Source of the DNA: Pseudoneobacillus sp042683745
GTDB lineage: Bacteria > Bacillota > Bacilli > Bacillales > Cytobacillaceae
Reading direction: 5' to 3'
Length of the DNA: 64,000 nucleotides
Assembly (NCBI RefSeq): GCF_042683745.1
Contig: NZ_JBHUJX010000008.1
Coordinates: 372,001 to 436,000, forward strand
A model generated the notes under the pieces. It was given only the letters and a program-made list of their open reading frames with translations, had not been told where the DNA came from and ran no database searches. Both the position numbers and the translations under genes were made by a program. Shown one piece after another: positions 1-7,488 of this stretch; position 1 is the first letter of the stretch, and every line of letters begins with the position of its first letter.

Positions 1-479
1 ACATCAATATAAGTACCTGCTTCTGGATTATAGGCACTCGTTAATGCTTTTGGAAAATGTATACCGAAGCCACTTAATAAACCTTGGAAGTATCCTGACC
101 ATCCAGCAGCTACTGCAGATGAGGCAACTCCATACTCCAGTATTAAATCCCAACCTAAAACCCAGGCAATGATTTCACCAAATGTAGCATAGCTATATGT
201 GTAAGCACTACCCGAAACGGGGACAGATGAAGCGAATTCGGCGTAGCAAAGTGCGGCAAATATACAAGCAAGTCCAGATAAAATAAATGATAAGATAATA
301 GCTGGACCTGAATGCAAGCTTGCAACTACACCTGTTAAAACAAATATCCCAGTTCCAATAATAGCTCCAACTCCGAGCATTGTTAAATCAAAGGCACCTA
401 ATTCCTTTTTTAAGGCTGCACCTTTTTTTTCTGATTCAAGAAGTAACGCTGTTATGGATTTTTTTCGAAATAAACTCAT
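1..479 (-). CDS. APC-family amino acid permease (N-terminal part, YfnA-like)
   Basis: The gene runs off the left edge, so only about the first 159 residues are visible. They match the cationic/neutral amino-acid permease branch of the APC superfamily: a charged cytoplasmic N-terminus, then LGVGAIIGTGIFVLTG (transmembrane helix 1, the unwound substrate-binding motif), then two more hydrophobic helices including the CYAEFASSVPVSGSAY stretch. The ATG at 477-479 is preceded by an AGGAAG ribosome binding site. The product should be a proton-coupled amino-acid importer in the cytoplasmic membrane; the substrate cannot be told from this part. A TTTTTGTCGAAA sequence (about 505-516), which resembles a Spo0A box, lies just upstream. 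Confidence 0.9.
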   Translation of the reverse strand, partial: MSLFRKKSITALLLESEKKGAALKKELGAFDLTMLGVGAIIGTGIFVLTGVVASLHSGPAIILSFILSGLACIFAALCYAEFASSVPVSGSAYTYSYATFGEIIAWVLGWDLILEYGVASSAVAAGWSGYFQGLLSGFGIHFPKALTSAYNPEAGTYID

Positions 480-768
480 AGATGTCTTCCTCACAAATGT
501 AGATTTTTGTCGAAACTTGTAAAAGAATAATACAACGTACAGAATAGTTTGTAAATAGCAAAAATATAGATATTTTGGCTACAAATATATATTTCGTTAA
601 TCAAAATTACTATATTATAAAAATGATTTTACTTATTAATATGTTCCTTTGAATCAGATTAAAAACTAACTTTTGTGAGTGAAGGTTATTTTTAACGGTA
701 CCTGAGTTTCCTTGACTTCGATTTTTTTATATAATTTTAGTTATAAGATATAGGAAAAGAGGATTCAA

Positions 769-1473
769 ATGAGAATTAATAAATATATTGCTGAGACGGG
801 CTACTGCTCTAGAAGGGAAACCGATCGATTAATAGAGGCCGGAAGAGTGACAATAAATGGTGACATTTGTGAACTTGGGAGTCAAGTTGAGCCAGGGGAT
901 ATTGTCTTAATTGATGGAAAATCGATAAAGGCAAAACCTGAGCCCGTTTACATAGCATTAAATAAGCCAGTAGGAATCACTTGTACGTCTGAAAAGCATG
1001 TAAAAGGTAATATTATCGATTTTGTAAACCATACGAAACGTATATTTCCAATTGGACGATTAGATAAAGATTCGCAAGGGTTAATTCTTTTAACGAATGA
1101 TGGAGATATTGTTAATCGTATTCTACGAGCGGAACACGGTCATGAAAAGGAGTATATTGTGACTGTTGATAAAAGCATAACGAATGCCTTTTTAAAAGGA
1201 ATGTCAGGAGGCGTAGAAATTCTTGGAGAAGTAACTAAGCAGTGTGAAGTTACACGAATTAGTGATCGTGTATTTCGAATTATTTTAACGCAAGGACTGA
1301 ATCGCCAAATTAGACGAATGTGTAAAGCTTTCGGTTATCGGGTGATGAAGCTAGAACGAATTCGAATAATGAATATTCATTTGGATGGATTAGAGATTGG
1401 TCAGTGGCGAGATTTGACCGATCAGGAAAGAAATAAACTGTTTTCCCTATTACAGTATCAAATTGAAGCTTAA
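769..1473 (+). CDS. rluF: 23S rRNA pseudouridine(2604) synthase RluF
   Basis: 234-residue RsuA/RluB/E/F-type pseudouridine synthase. An N-terminal S4 RNA-binding domain (about residues 1-60, RINKYIAETGYCSRRE) is followed by the catalytic domain. The signature GRLDKDSQGL (about 96-105) contains the catalytic aspartate, and LNRQIRRMC and the closing LERIRIMN motif are present. The resemblance to Escherichia coli RluF, including the DFVNHTKRIFPIGRLD segment, is strong; in E. coli this enzyme modifies U2604 of 23S rRNA and also a tRNA-Tyr position. It lacks the long basic C-terminal tail of the E. coli protein. AGAGG precedes the ATG at 769. It appears to be a single-gene unit closed by a terminator at about 1480. 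Confidence 0.9.
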   Translation: MRINKYIAETGYCSRRETDRLIEAGRVTINGDICELGSQVEPGDIVLIDGKSIKAKPEPVYIALNKPVGITCTSEKHVKGNIIDFVNHTKRIFPIGRLDKDSQGLILLTNDGDIVNRILRAEHGHEKEYIVTVDKSITNAFLKGMSGGVEILGEVTKQCEVTRISDRVFRIILTQGLNRQIRRMCKAFGYRVMKLERIRIMNIHLDGLEIGQWRDLTDQERNKLFSLLQYQIEA

Positions 1474-1479
1474 TATACA

Positions 1480-1517
1480 TGAGTGTTCCTTAATAGAAGG
1501 GGCACTTTTATTTTTTT
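1480..1517 (+). terminator. Rho-independent terminator after rluF
   Basis: AGTGTTCC pairs with GGGGCACT (two G-U pairs) around a short loop and is followed by a run of T. Confidence 0.7.
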
Positions 1518-1572
1518 ATAGCTTAAGGAAGCGACTTCAAAATGATATAAGATTGTTTAATCTTTTCAGACT

Positions 1573-1700
1573 TCGAAAATTGTCTAGCTACAGCGCCTAG
1601 CCCCTCGAGGTCAAATGTTCGGCATCCCAAAAGTCAAAAAGCGACTTTCAGGATGCCGAAGCATTTGCTTGTCGGGGCTGACCAAGGCGCTTCCGCTTTT
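1573..1700 (+). repeat. Long hairpin repeat, family A copy 1
   Basis: About 128 bases forming one long imperfect palindrome. The outer arms CAGCGCCTAGCCCCTCGAGG and TGTCGGGGCTGACCAAGGCGC are shared with three other copies in the window (5110, 11038, 52776). The inner stem here is TTCGGCATCC pairing with GGATGCCGAA, then AAAGTC with GACTTT. It lies between rluF and the yjcZ-like genes and contains no credible gene. Confidence 0.85.
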
Positions 1701-1793
1701 CAAAATGAAAAAGCCCATTTTGCCTATAGTTATTCGCACATTTCCACAAGCTTGAATAGGATATATTGAGATTCAAGAAGGAGGTAGTTCAGA

Positions 1794-1892
1794 ATGTCTG
1801 GTACACATGGTGGTTTTGGATTTGGCGGAGGCTTTGCATTACTAGTTGTATTGTTTATTCTGCTAATCATTATTGGAGCATCTTGGTGCTAA
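1794..1892 (+). CDS. YjcZ-family sporulation peptide
   Basis: 32-residue peptide MSGTHGGFGFGGGF followed by a single hydrophobic helix (ALLVVLFILLIIIGASWC). A glycine/phenylalanine-rich start, one membrane helix and a terminal cysteine are the hallmarks of the YjcZ/YczN family of tiny Bacillus spore-associated proteins. A near-perfect ribosome binding site (AAGGAGG) sits just before the ATG. The next gene encodes a second member whose hydrophobic half is nearly identical. The role of the family is poorly known; association with spore coat or membrane is inferred from relatives. Confidence 0.8.
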   Translation: MSGTHGGFGFGGGFALLVVLFILLIIIGASWC

Positions 1893-1931
1893 TTTAAATT
1901 TAAAAATAAAAAATGAACAGGAGTGGATCAT

Positions 1932-2072
1932 ATGTACGGATACGGATTTGGATGTAATCCTTGTTGTTTTGGCGGCTATGGTTACGGCGGTGTTGGATAT
2001 GGTGGAGGATTTGCGTTAATTGTAGTTCTATTCATCCTATTAATCATCGTAGGTGCAGCTTGCTTTAACTAA
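1932..2072 (+). CDS. YjcZ-family sporulation peptide, second copy
   Basis: 46-residue peptide. The first 27 residues are rich in Gly, Tyr and Cys (MYGYGFGCNPCCFGGYGYGG), followed by the hydrophobic helix ALIVVLFILLIIVGAACFN. The helix is almost the same as in the gene 40 bases upstream, so the pair looks like a tandem duplication with divergent heads. The GAGTGGATC upstream of the ATG is a moderate ribosome binding site. A long hairpin at 2084-2129 closes the unit. The Cys-Cys and Gly-Tyr content resembles spore-coat peptides, but no function is established. Confidence 0.78.
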   Translation: MYGYGFGCNPCCFGGYGYGGVGYGGGFALIVVLFILLIIVGAACFN

Positions 2073-2083
2073 GAACTCGCTTT

Positions 2084-2129
2084 AACGCATTAAAGGACTG
2101 AGGGACTATCCCCAGTCCTTTAATGCGTT
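2084..2129. repeat. Perfect 17-bp-stem hairpin, family B repeat and probable two-way terminator
   Basis: AACGCATTAAAGGACTG at 2084-2100 pairs perfectly with CAGTCCTTTAATGCGTT at 2113-2129, and GGGA/TCCC can pair inside the loop. It separates the convergent yjcZ-like pair and the YfhP-like gene, whose TAA stop codon (2120-2122) lies inside the right arm. It resembles the GGGGGACTGACCCCC repeats at 24513-24637 and 39001-39050. Confidence 0.8.
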
Positions 2130-2992
2130 CCCGGGCTGGTGTATTCGAACAGGAATGATTGACCGTTTCGATAAAAGCGGGGGTCGTATAGACCTAGTTG
2201 TTTTTCGTTTTCGACGATGACGACGAATGGTGCCCATTGATACAATGTTTTAGCTTCTGGTTTATTTTCGAATAGGTAGTCTAAATTCGCATCCTCTTGA
2301 GATTCAAGCACATACTTTTTCTTTTTTGTTTTGAAAATGCCATCTTCGAAAATTGTGACTGTGTGGTCTTGTTTCGTAATGATTTGAAAATTTGTAGGTA
2401 TAAATTCTGCTGATAGAGCAATTTGTTCATAATCATTACTATATTTAAGGTAAAGATAATACCCTTCAGCACTTTGAATTAGCACATGAAGTAGGATTAA
2501 AACCCAAGCCATTCGGAAATATAGTGGTTTTTTCTTCTTTCCCTTTCTTGATAATATATAAGCTGTCCCAATAATTATCCAAAAAACAAAATCTATGATA
2601 GGAATGGTCCCGAATGTAATTCTTAATTGTGAGAAGGGTTCAAGATACCCTGTTCCCCATGCATTAAATAAATCACTCGTTATGTGAATGAAAACTGCGA
2701 ACCACCCTAAGAAAAATAACCTTTTATCATGAACACGAAAGAAATACCAGCAAATTAGAAATAATAATAAAGCCCAGATTGGAGACAGGAAGATGGAGTG
2801 AGTAATTCCTCGGTGCCACATTTGATACATTCCTTCATGATCCCAAAACTTCGAAATGACGTCGCTATCAGGAATTTGGCTAGCACCAACTGTCGTAAAT
2901 AAATAAGCCATCTTTGTACGTTTATCCATATTCGATTTATCAACAGTACCGTATAAGGTAAGTCCAAATAATGTATGAGTAATTGTATCCAA
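2120..2992 (-). CDS. YfhP/YdjM-type membrane-bound metal-dependent hydrolase
   Basis: 290-residue integral membrane protein of the LexA-binding inner-membrane hydrolase family (DUF457; YdjM in E. coli, YfhP in B. subtilis). Seen: MDTITHTLFGLTLYG at the N-terminus, a second histidine motif HRGITHSIF about residues 61-69, several membrane helices to about residue 175, then a soluble C-terminal domain. The His motifs are the family's putative metal ligands; no reaction is firmly assigned. The last residues (PGTH) and the stop codon come from the hairpin repeat at 2084-2129, so the native C-terminus was probably altered by repeat insertion. It is transcribed toward the YjcZ genes. Confidence 0.85.
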   Translation of the reverse strand: MDTITHTLFGLTLYGTVDKSNMDKRTKMAYLFTTVGASQIPDSDVISKFWDHEGMYQMWHRGITHSIFLSPIWALLLFLICWYFFRVHDKRLFFLGWFAVFIHITSDLFNAWGTGYLEPFSQLRITFGTIPIIDFVFWIIIGTAYILSRKGKKKKPLYFRMAWVLILLHVLIQSAEGYYLYLKYSNDYEQIALSAEFIPTNFQIITKQDHTVTIFEDGIFKTKKKKYVLESQEDANLDYLFENKPEAKTLYQWAPFVVIVENEKQLGLYDPRFYRNGQSFLFEYTSPGTH

Positions 2993-3147
2993 TTCCAGTC
3001 ACCTCCGCATAAGTACTATTATATACAATTGAGATGATAGTGAGAAATAAAGAGGATGGATAAATTGTAGATTGCAAAGTGAAGAAGAGAAAGCTAAGAT
3101 TGAAGTTATGAGTATTAAATTTGTTGGGAATAGAAAGGATTTTCTAC

Positions 3148-4728
3148 ATGGTAAAAAAGTTACAAGATGAGGTATTATCCCGAAGAACATTTGCAATTAT
3201 ATCCCACCCCGATGCAGGTAAAACGACTTTAACTGAAAAGTTGCTTTTATTTGGTGGCGCGATTCGTGATGCGGGAACAGTTAAAGCAAAGAAAACGGGG
3301 AAATTTGCAACAAGTGACTGGATGGAAATTGAGAAACAGCGTGGAATTTCGGTTACATCTAGTGTAATGCAATTTGATTATGATGGTTTTCGTGTAAACA
3401 TTTTAGATACTCCAGGGCATCAAGATTTCAGTGAAGATACGTATCGAACGTTAACAGCGGTTGATAGTGCTGTAATGATCATTGACTCGGCTAAAGGAAT
3501 TGAAGAGCAAACATTAAAATTATTTAAAGTTTGCCGTATGCGTGGAATTCCTATTTTCACCTTTATAAATAAATTAGATCGTCAAGGAAAGGCTCCTCTT
3601 GAGTTATTAGCAGAACTAGAAGAGGTTATGGGGATTGAATCATACCCTATGAACTGGCCGATTGGGATGGGAAAAGAGTTTTTAGGAATTTATGATCGCT
3701 TCTATAATCGAATTGAACAATTCCGTGTCGATGAGGACCAAAGATTTTTACCATTAAATAATGACGGAGAAATTGATGGTGATCATCCTTTGAAAAATTC
3801 AGGTCTTTATGACCAAACATTGGAAGAAATCATGCTATTAAATGAAGCGGGAAATGAATTTTCTGTGGATCGCTTAAAGGATGGATCAGTTACACCAGTG
3901 TTTTTTGGTAGTGCATTGACCAATTTTGGAGTACAAACATTTTTAGAAACATACTTGAAATTTGCCCCATCACCACAACCAAGAAACTCAACTGTTGGAG
4001 AAATTGATCCTCTTTCAGATTCTTTTTCTGGATTTATTTTTAAAATTCAAGCAAATATGAACCCTGCTCACCGGGATCGAATTGCGTTTTTACGAATATG
4101 CTCAGGTAAATTTGAACGTGGGATGACAGTTAACATTCCTAGAATTGGTAAGCAAATAAAGCTTGCCCAATCTACTCAATTTATGGCTGATGACCGAAGT
4201 ACGGTTGAAGAGGCTGTAAGTGGCGATATCATCGGATTGTACGATCCAGGTACGTACCAAATTGGCGATACAATAACGATTGGAAAAGATCAGTTTCAAT
4301 TTGATCGTCTTCCGCAGTTTACACCAGAAATATTCGTTCGAGTCTCTGCGAAAAACGTTATGAAGCAAAAGCATTTTCAAAAAGGGATTCAGCAGCTCGT
4401 TCAAGAAGGGGCGATTCAACTCTTTAAAACAGTCAAAACCGACGATTATTATTTAGGAGCAGTCGGTCAGTTACAATTTGAAGTATTTGAACATCGAATG
4501 AAGAATGAATATAACACTGAAGTGTTAATGGAACGCTTAGGCTCAAAAATTACACGTTGGGTTGAAGGAGATTCAGTGGATGAAAATCTTTCAAGCTCTA
4601 GAAGTATTCTCGTAAAGGATCGATTTGATAAATTTGCTTTCTTATTTGAAAATGAATTTGCCTTAAGATGGTTCTCCGAAAAGAATACAAATGTTAATCT
4701 TTATAACCCAATGGACCAACATGATTAA
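3148..4728 (+). CDS. prfC: Peptide chain release factor 3
   Basis: 526-residue translational GTPase that recycles release factors 1 and 2 after peptide release. G-motifs are clear: ISHPDAGKTT (P-loop, about residues 18-27), the switch region QRGISVTSS, DTPGHQDF (G3) and NKLD (G4); an EF-Tu-like domain 2 and the RF3 C-terminal domain follow. The ATG at 3148 has an AAAGGAT site 7 bases upstream and gives a length typical of RF3; an in-frame TTG 27 bases earlier lacks a ribosome binding site and is rejected. It is monocistronic, with a strong terminator right after it. prfC is not universal in Bacillus. Confidence 0.95.
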   Translation: MVKKLQDEVLSRRTFAIISHPDAGKTTLTEKLLLFGGAIRDAGTVKAKKTGKFATSDWMEIEKQRGISVTSSVMQFDYDGFRVNILDTPGHQDFSEDTYRTLTAVDSAVMIIDSAKGIEEQTLKLFKVCRMRGIPIFTFINKLDRQGKAPLELLAELEEVMGIESYPMNWPIGMGKEFLGIYDRFYNRIEQFRVDEDQRFLPLNNDGEIDGDHPLKNSGLYDQTLEEIMLLNEAGNEFSVDRLKDGSVTPVFFGSALTNFGVQTFLETYLKFAPSPQPRNSTVGEIDPLSDSFSGFIFKIQANMNPAHRDRIAFLRICSGKFERGMTVNIPRIGKQIKLAQSTQFMADDRSTVEEAVSGDIIGLYDPGTYQIGDTITIGKDQFQFDRLPQFTPEIFVRVSAKNVMKQKHFQKGIQQLVQEGAIQLFKTVKTDDYYLGAVGQLQFEVFEHRMKNEYNTEVLMERLGSKITRWVEGDSVDENLSSSRSILVKDRFDKFAFLFENEFALRWFSEKNTNVNLYNPMDQHD

Positions 4729-4743
4729 TTATATTTGACAAAC

Positions 4744-4776
4744 GCGATCCTCTCACAAGAGAGGATCGTTTTTTTC
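4744..4776 (+). terminator. Terminator after prfC
   Basis: GCGATCCTCTC pairs with GAGAGGATCGT across a 4-base loop and is followed by seven T. Confidence 0.92.
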
Positions 4777-4819
4777 ATATTGACACTATAACTATTCTAG
4801 ATTATATTTACTTTATCGC

Positions 4820-5052
4820 TTAAAAGCGTTCAAGCGCGAAAATATATATTCTGTGTCTTCAGACGAAGTAAAATGATCTTTTGCAGCATAAAGAGACTAG
4901 ATGTTTGGTGAGAATCTAGGCATAAATCATTTGAAATACAGCTGAGTATCAAACAGACACGATTTTTTAAAGTGGATGTGCGTCATATTGACCCATCAAC
5001 TAGGGTGGTACCGCGGAGCTTCTTCGTCCCTAACGGATGAAGGGCTTTTTTT
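4820..5052 (+). promoter_or_regulatory. T-box leader, predicted tRNA-Tyr specific
   Basis: Complete T-box architecture. The base of stem I is GTGTCT/AGACAC (about 4853-4961), with the AGTA S-turn at 4867-4870, the upper stem ATGAT/ATCAT and the specifier loop GAAATACAG, where TAC (4937-4939) is the best-placed codon. The T-box AGGGTGGTACCGCG is at 5002-5015, and the terminator (AGC..CTTC..TCC / GGA..GAAG..GCT plus T-run) ends near 5052. The UGGU bulge calls for an A discriminator base, as tRNA-Tyr has. Uncharged tRNA would stabilise the antiterminator and switch on the NhaC-family transporter downstream. Tyrosine specificity is inferred from the TAC codon; neighbouring registers ATA or ACA are less likely. 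Confidence 0.92.
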
Positions 5053-5109
5053 GTTTTTTAGGAAACTATAAAACACTCGGATGTGGATAACTTCATAACT
5101 TGTATAATC

Positions 5110-5233
5110 CACGTCCAGCTCCAGCGCCTAGCCCCTCGAGGTCAAATGGCGCCACAAAGATGAGGTTAAAGAGCAAACCTCCTCTTTGGGACGGCATTTG
5201 CTTGTCGGGGCTGATCAAGGCGCCTGCGCTTTT
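5110..5233 (+). repeat. Long hairpin repeat, family A copy 2
   Basis: Same outer arms as the other family A copies (GTCCAGCTCCAGCGCCTAGC ... GTCGGGGCTGATCAAGGCGC). The inner stem here is based on CAAAGATGAGGTT pairing with AACCTCCTCTTTG, which is unrelated in sequence to copies 1 and 4. It lies between the T-box terminator and the ribosome binding site of the transporter, so every read-through transcript carries it. Confidence 0.85.
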
Positions 5234-5267
5234 GTTCTTTTTAAAACACAATGTAGGGGGATTTAAC

Positions 5268-6680
5268 ATGCAACTAGAGGATTCAATGCTAAAATTAAAA
5301 ACATTTGAAGCTGTATTCATCACTATTCTTATTTTATCTGGCATTAGTTTTTCAATTATCCGTTTGGAGATGGTTCCACATATCCCAATTATTCTTTCAA
5401 TCATATTTTTATTGATTTTTGGATTGATTAAAGGGGTTTCGATAGAACGGTTAGAAGCCGGAATAGTGGAAGGGGCAAAATCAGGACTTGGGGCTATTAT
5501 GATCTTTTTCTTTATCGGGATGCTTATTAGTTCTTGGATTGCTAGTGGAACGATTCCAACAATTGTATATTTTACATCAGAAATGATTACTGGTCAGTTT
5601 TATTTTGCGATTGTTTTCGTCATCACTGCCATTATTGGGTTAAGTATTGGAAGTTCATTAACAACAGCAGCCACCATTGGGATTATTTTTATTAGTATTA
5701 GCCAAAGTTTGGAATTATCTTTACCGATAACGGCAGGTGCGATTATTTCTGGGGCATTCTTTGGGGATAAAATGTCGCCATTATCTGATACAACAAATCT
5801 TGCTTCAACCATTGTAAAAGTCGATCTGTTTGAACATATTCGAAATATGGCTTGGACTACAGTGCCAGCCTTCATTTTTACTTTTATCTTTTTTATTTTA
5901 CTTTCTCCTAAGGATGCACAGATAGATGCCAGCACTTTAGAAATAATGAATACTGTATTAATGGAGTTAGATTTCATACATCTTTGGGCGTTAATCCCGT
6001 TTCTTATATTAGTATTTCTAGCACTTAAAAAAGTTTCTGCTATTATTACACTATCTGCAAGTATTGTTTCAGCGATGATCATTGCCTTTTGTACTCAAAC
6101 ACATCTGGGAACGAAGAACATACTATCTACTCTTTATTTCGGATATGTTTCGAATAGTGGAAATGAAAAAATCGATACTTTACTAACGAGAGGTGGGATG
6201 GAAAGTATGTTATTTTCGGTCTCACTCGTCATATTATCCTTAAGTATGGGGGGACTATTATTTAAGCTAGGAATTTTACCTGCTTTACTCTCATCAATCC
6301 AAAGATTTTTAAGGAAAGCTTCCATAATAATTTGTTCTGCAGCTGCTACGGCAATTGGCATCAATTTCTTATTAGGGGAACAATATTTATCGATTCTTTT
6401 GACAGGAAACACCTTCCATGAACTTTTTCAAAAAGCTGGACTTGAATCGAAAAATCTCTCGCGTGTACTAGAGGATGCTGGTACAGTGATAAATCCGCTT
6501 GTTCCATGGGGAGTGAGTGGAATTTTTCTAACAAATGTATTAGGAGTGACAACGGTCGATTATTTTCCGTTTACTTTCTTTTGTTTGTTTTCACCATTAT
6601 TAACCGTTCTATTCGGATTGACAGGTTTTACAATCTCAAAGAAGGATGTTCTACCTTCTATAACAAGTTCAAATATTTAG
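5268..6680 (+). CDS. NhaC-family transporter, probable tyrosine uptake (YheL-like)
   Basis: 470-residue polytopic protein with about 11 to 12 membrane helices, of the Na+/H+ antiporter NhaC family. The family signature GAFFGDKMSPLSDTTNLAS lies about residues 160-178. The ATG at 5268 follows AGGGGGA; an open frame that extends to 5100 is only translated repeat and T-box DNA. Control by a tyrosine-type T-box argues that the real cargo is tyrosine, as was proposed for T-box-linked YheL/NhaC proteins in other Bacillales, probably as Na+-coupled uptake. The antiporter role of NhaC itself (Na+ out, H+ in) is the alternative. No gene follows in the same transcription unit closely enough to be co-translated. 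Confidence 0.9.
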   Translation: MQLEDSMLKLKTFEAVFITILILSGISFSIIRLEMVPHIPIILSIIFLLIFGLIKGVSIERLEAGIVEGAKSGLGAIMIFFFIGMLISSWIASGTIPTIVYFTSEMITGQFYFAIVFVITAIIGLSIGSSLTTAATIGIIFISISQSLELSLPITAGAIISGAFFGDKMSPLSDTTNLASTIVKVDLFEHIRNMAWTTVPAFIFTFIFFILLSPKDAQIDASTLEIMNTVLMELDFIHLWALIPFLILVFLALKKVSAIITLSASIVSAMIIAFCTQTHLGTKNILSTLYFGYVSNSGNEKIDTLLTRGGMESMLFSVSLVILSLSMGGLLFKLGILPALLSSIQRFLRKASIIICSAAATAIGINFLLGEQYLSILLTGNTFHELFQKAGLESKNLSRVLEDAGTVINPLVPWGVSGIFLTNVLGVTTVDYFPFTFFCLFSPLLTVLFGLTGFTISKKDVLPSITSSNI

Positions 6681-6801
6681 GGGATTTACATTCATTTCGG
6701 ATATCGAAACAGTCCTTTCTATCGATATAATTACATGGAAAAATGGAATACTAGGAAGTATATCATGTGAAATATATCCTAGTTAAGACGTGAGAGATTA
6801 T

Positions 6802-7272
6802 ATGAGAAAAATGACCAAGATCGAAGCCATATTATGGAGTGTAGCTTTACCTGGATTTGGACAAATATTAAGGGGGCAGTATTTTACTGGAACATTATTC
6901 ATTTTTTTAGAATTCCTCATCAATGTAAATAGTCATTTTAATTTGGCTATTATGCATAGTTTTCTTTGGGAAATCGACGAGGCGATTGCGGTTATCGATT
7001 ATCAATGGCTCATGTTCTATCCATGCTTATACATGTTTGCGATGTGGGATGCCTATCGATATGCGATGCCAAATAAGGAGAAGTTATCTTTTCTACCCTT
7101 TGTGTTTGGAGCTTATTTTGTCACCGTGGGGCTTATGTACTCAACTGAACTGAAAGTTTTTAATATTCTTTTCGGCCCTGTATTTTTGCCCATGATGTTT
7201 CTTCCACTAGGATTAATGGTTGGATTTTTGATTCGAATGGTCCTTATACGCAACGAAAAAGTGCATTCATAA
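6802..7272 (+). CDS. Small membrane protein of unknown function, TM2-like start
   Basis: About 156 residues with four or so hydrophobic segments. The N-terminal ALPGFGQILRGQYFTG resembles the PG-GQ-Y-G turn of TM2-type membrane proteins. No catalytic motif is visible. The ATG at 6802 follows a weak GAGAG; a GTG at 6790 is in the same frame and cannot be excluded. It is followed by a symmetrical terminator. I do not recognise a named family. Confidence 0.75.
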   Translation: MRKMTKIEAILWSVALPGFGQILRGQYFTGTLFIFLEFLINVNSHFNLAIMHSFLWEIDEAIAVIDYQWLMFYPCLYMFAMWDAYRYAMPNKEKLSFLPFVFGAYFVTVGLMYSTELKVFNILFGPVFLPMMFLPLGLMVGFLIRMVLIRNEKVHS

Positions 7273-7322
7273 AAAATGTGAAGAGCTGGAATTAAGCCAT
7301 TCCAAGCCTTCACATTTTTTTT
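7271..7322 (+). terminator. Strong terminator with long stem
   Basis: AAAAAATGTGAAG..CTGGAAT pairs with ATTCCAAG..CTTCACATTTTTT, with a T-run on the plus strand. It closes the small membrane protein gene. Confidence 0.9.
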
Positions 7323-7398
7323 GTCTCTTCCGCTTTTTCAATCACTCTACTAGTCACAAGCAACAAAATTTTCGAAAACAGTTTTATTTTTTTATTAA

Positions 7399-7427
7399 AC
7401 CCCCAAATCGAAAAAAAGCTTCTCGTA
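7399..7427 (+). promoter_or_regulatory. Predicted SigI-type promoter of the DUF5667 gene
   Basis: ACCCCC at 7399-7404 (followed by AAA) and CGTA at 7424-7427 are separated by 19 bases. The same pair with the same spacing lies before sigI (8674-8702). SigI promoters in Bacillus and clostridia have a C-rich -35 and a CG-containing -10, so SigI control is a fair prediction. A perfect palindrome TTGCGATCGCAA lies just downstream at 7442-7453. Confidence 0.6.
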
Positions 7428-7488
7428 ATCATTTAGTGAAGTTGCGATCGCAAAAATCATTTTAAAATAATATTAGAGGTGAATGGAA

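Noticed and set aside
1573..1700. Family A repeats as insertion sequences or CRISPR
   Set aside because: They encode no transposase, have no target duplications that I can see, and are dispersed single palindromes rather than direct repeats with spacers.
5100..5267. N-terminal extension of the NhaC-family gene (open frame from 5100)
   Set aside because: It is read through family A repeat DNA and is proline/serine-rich; a strong ribosome binding site precedes the ATG at 5268.
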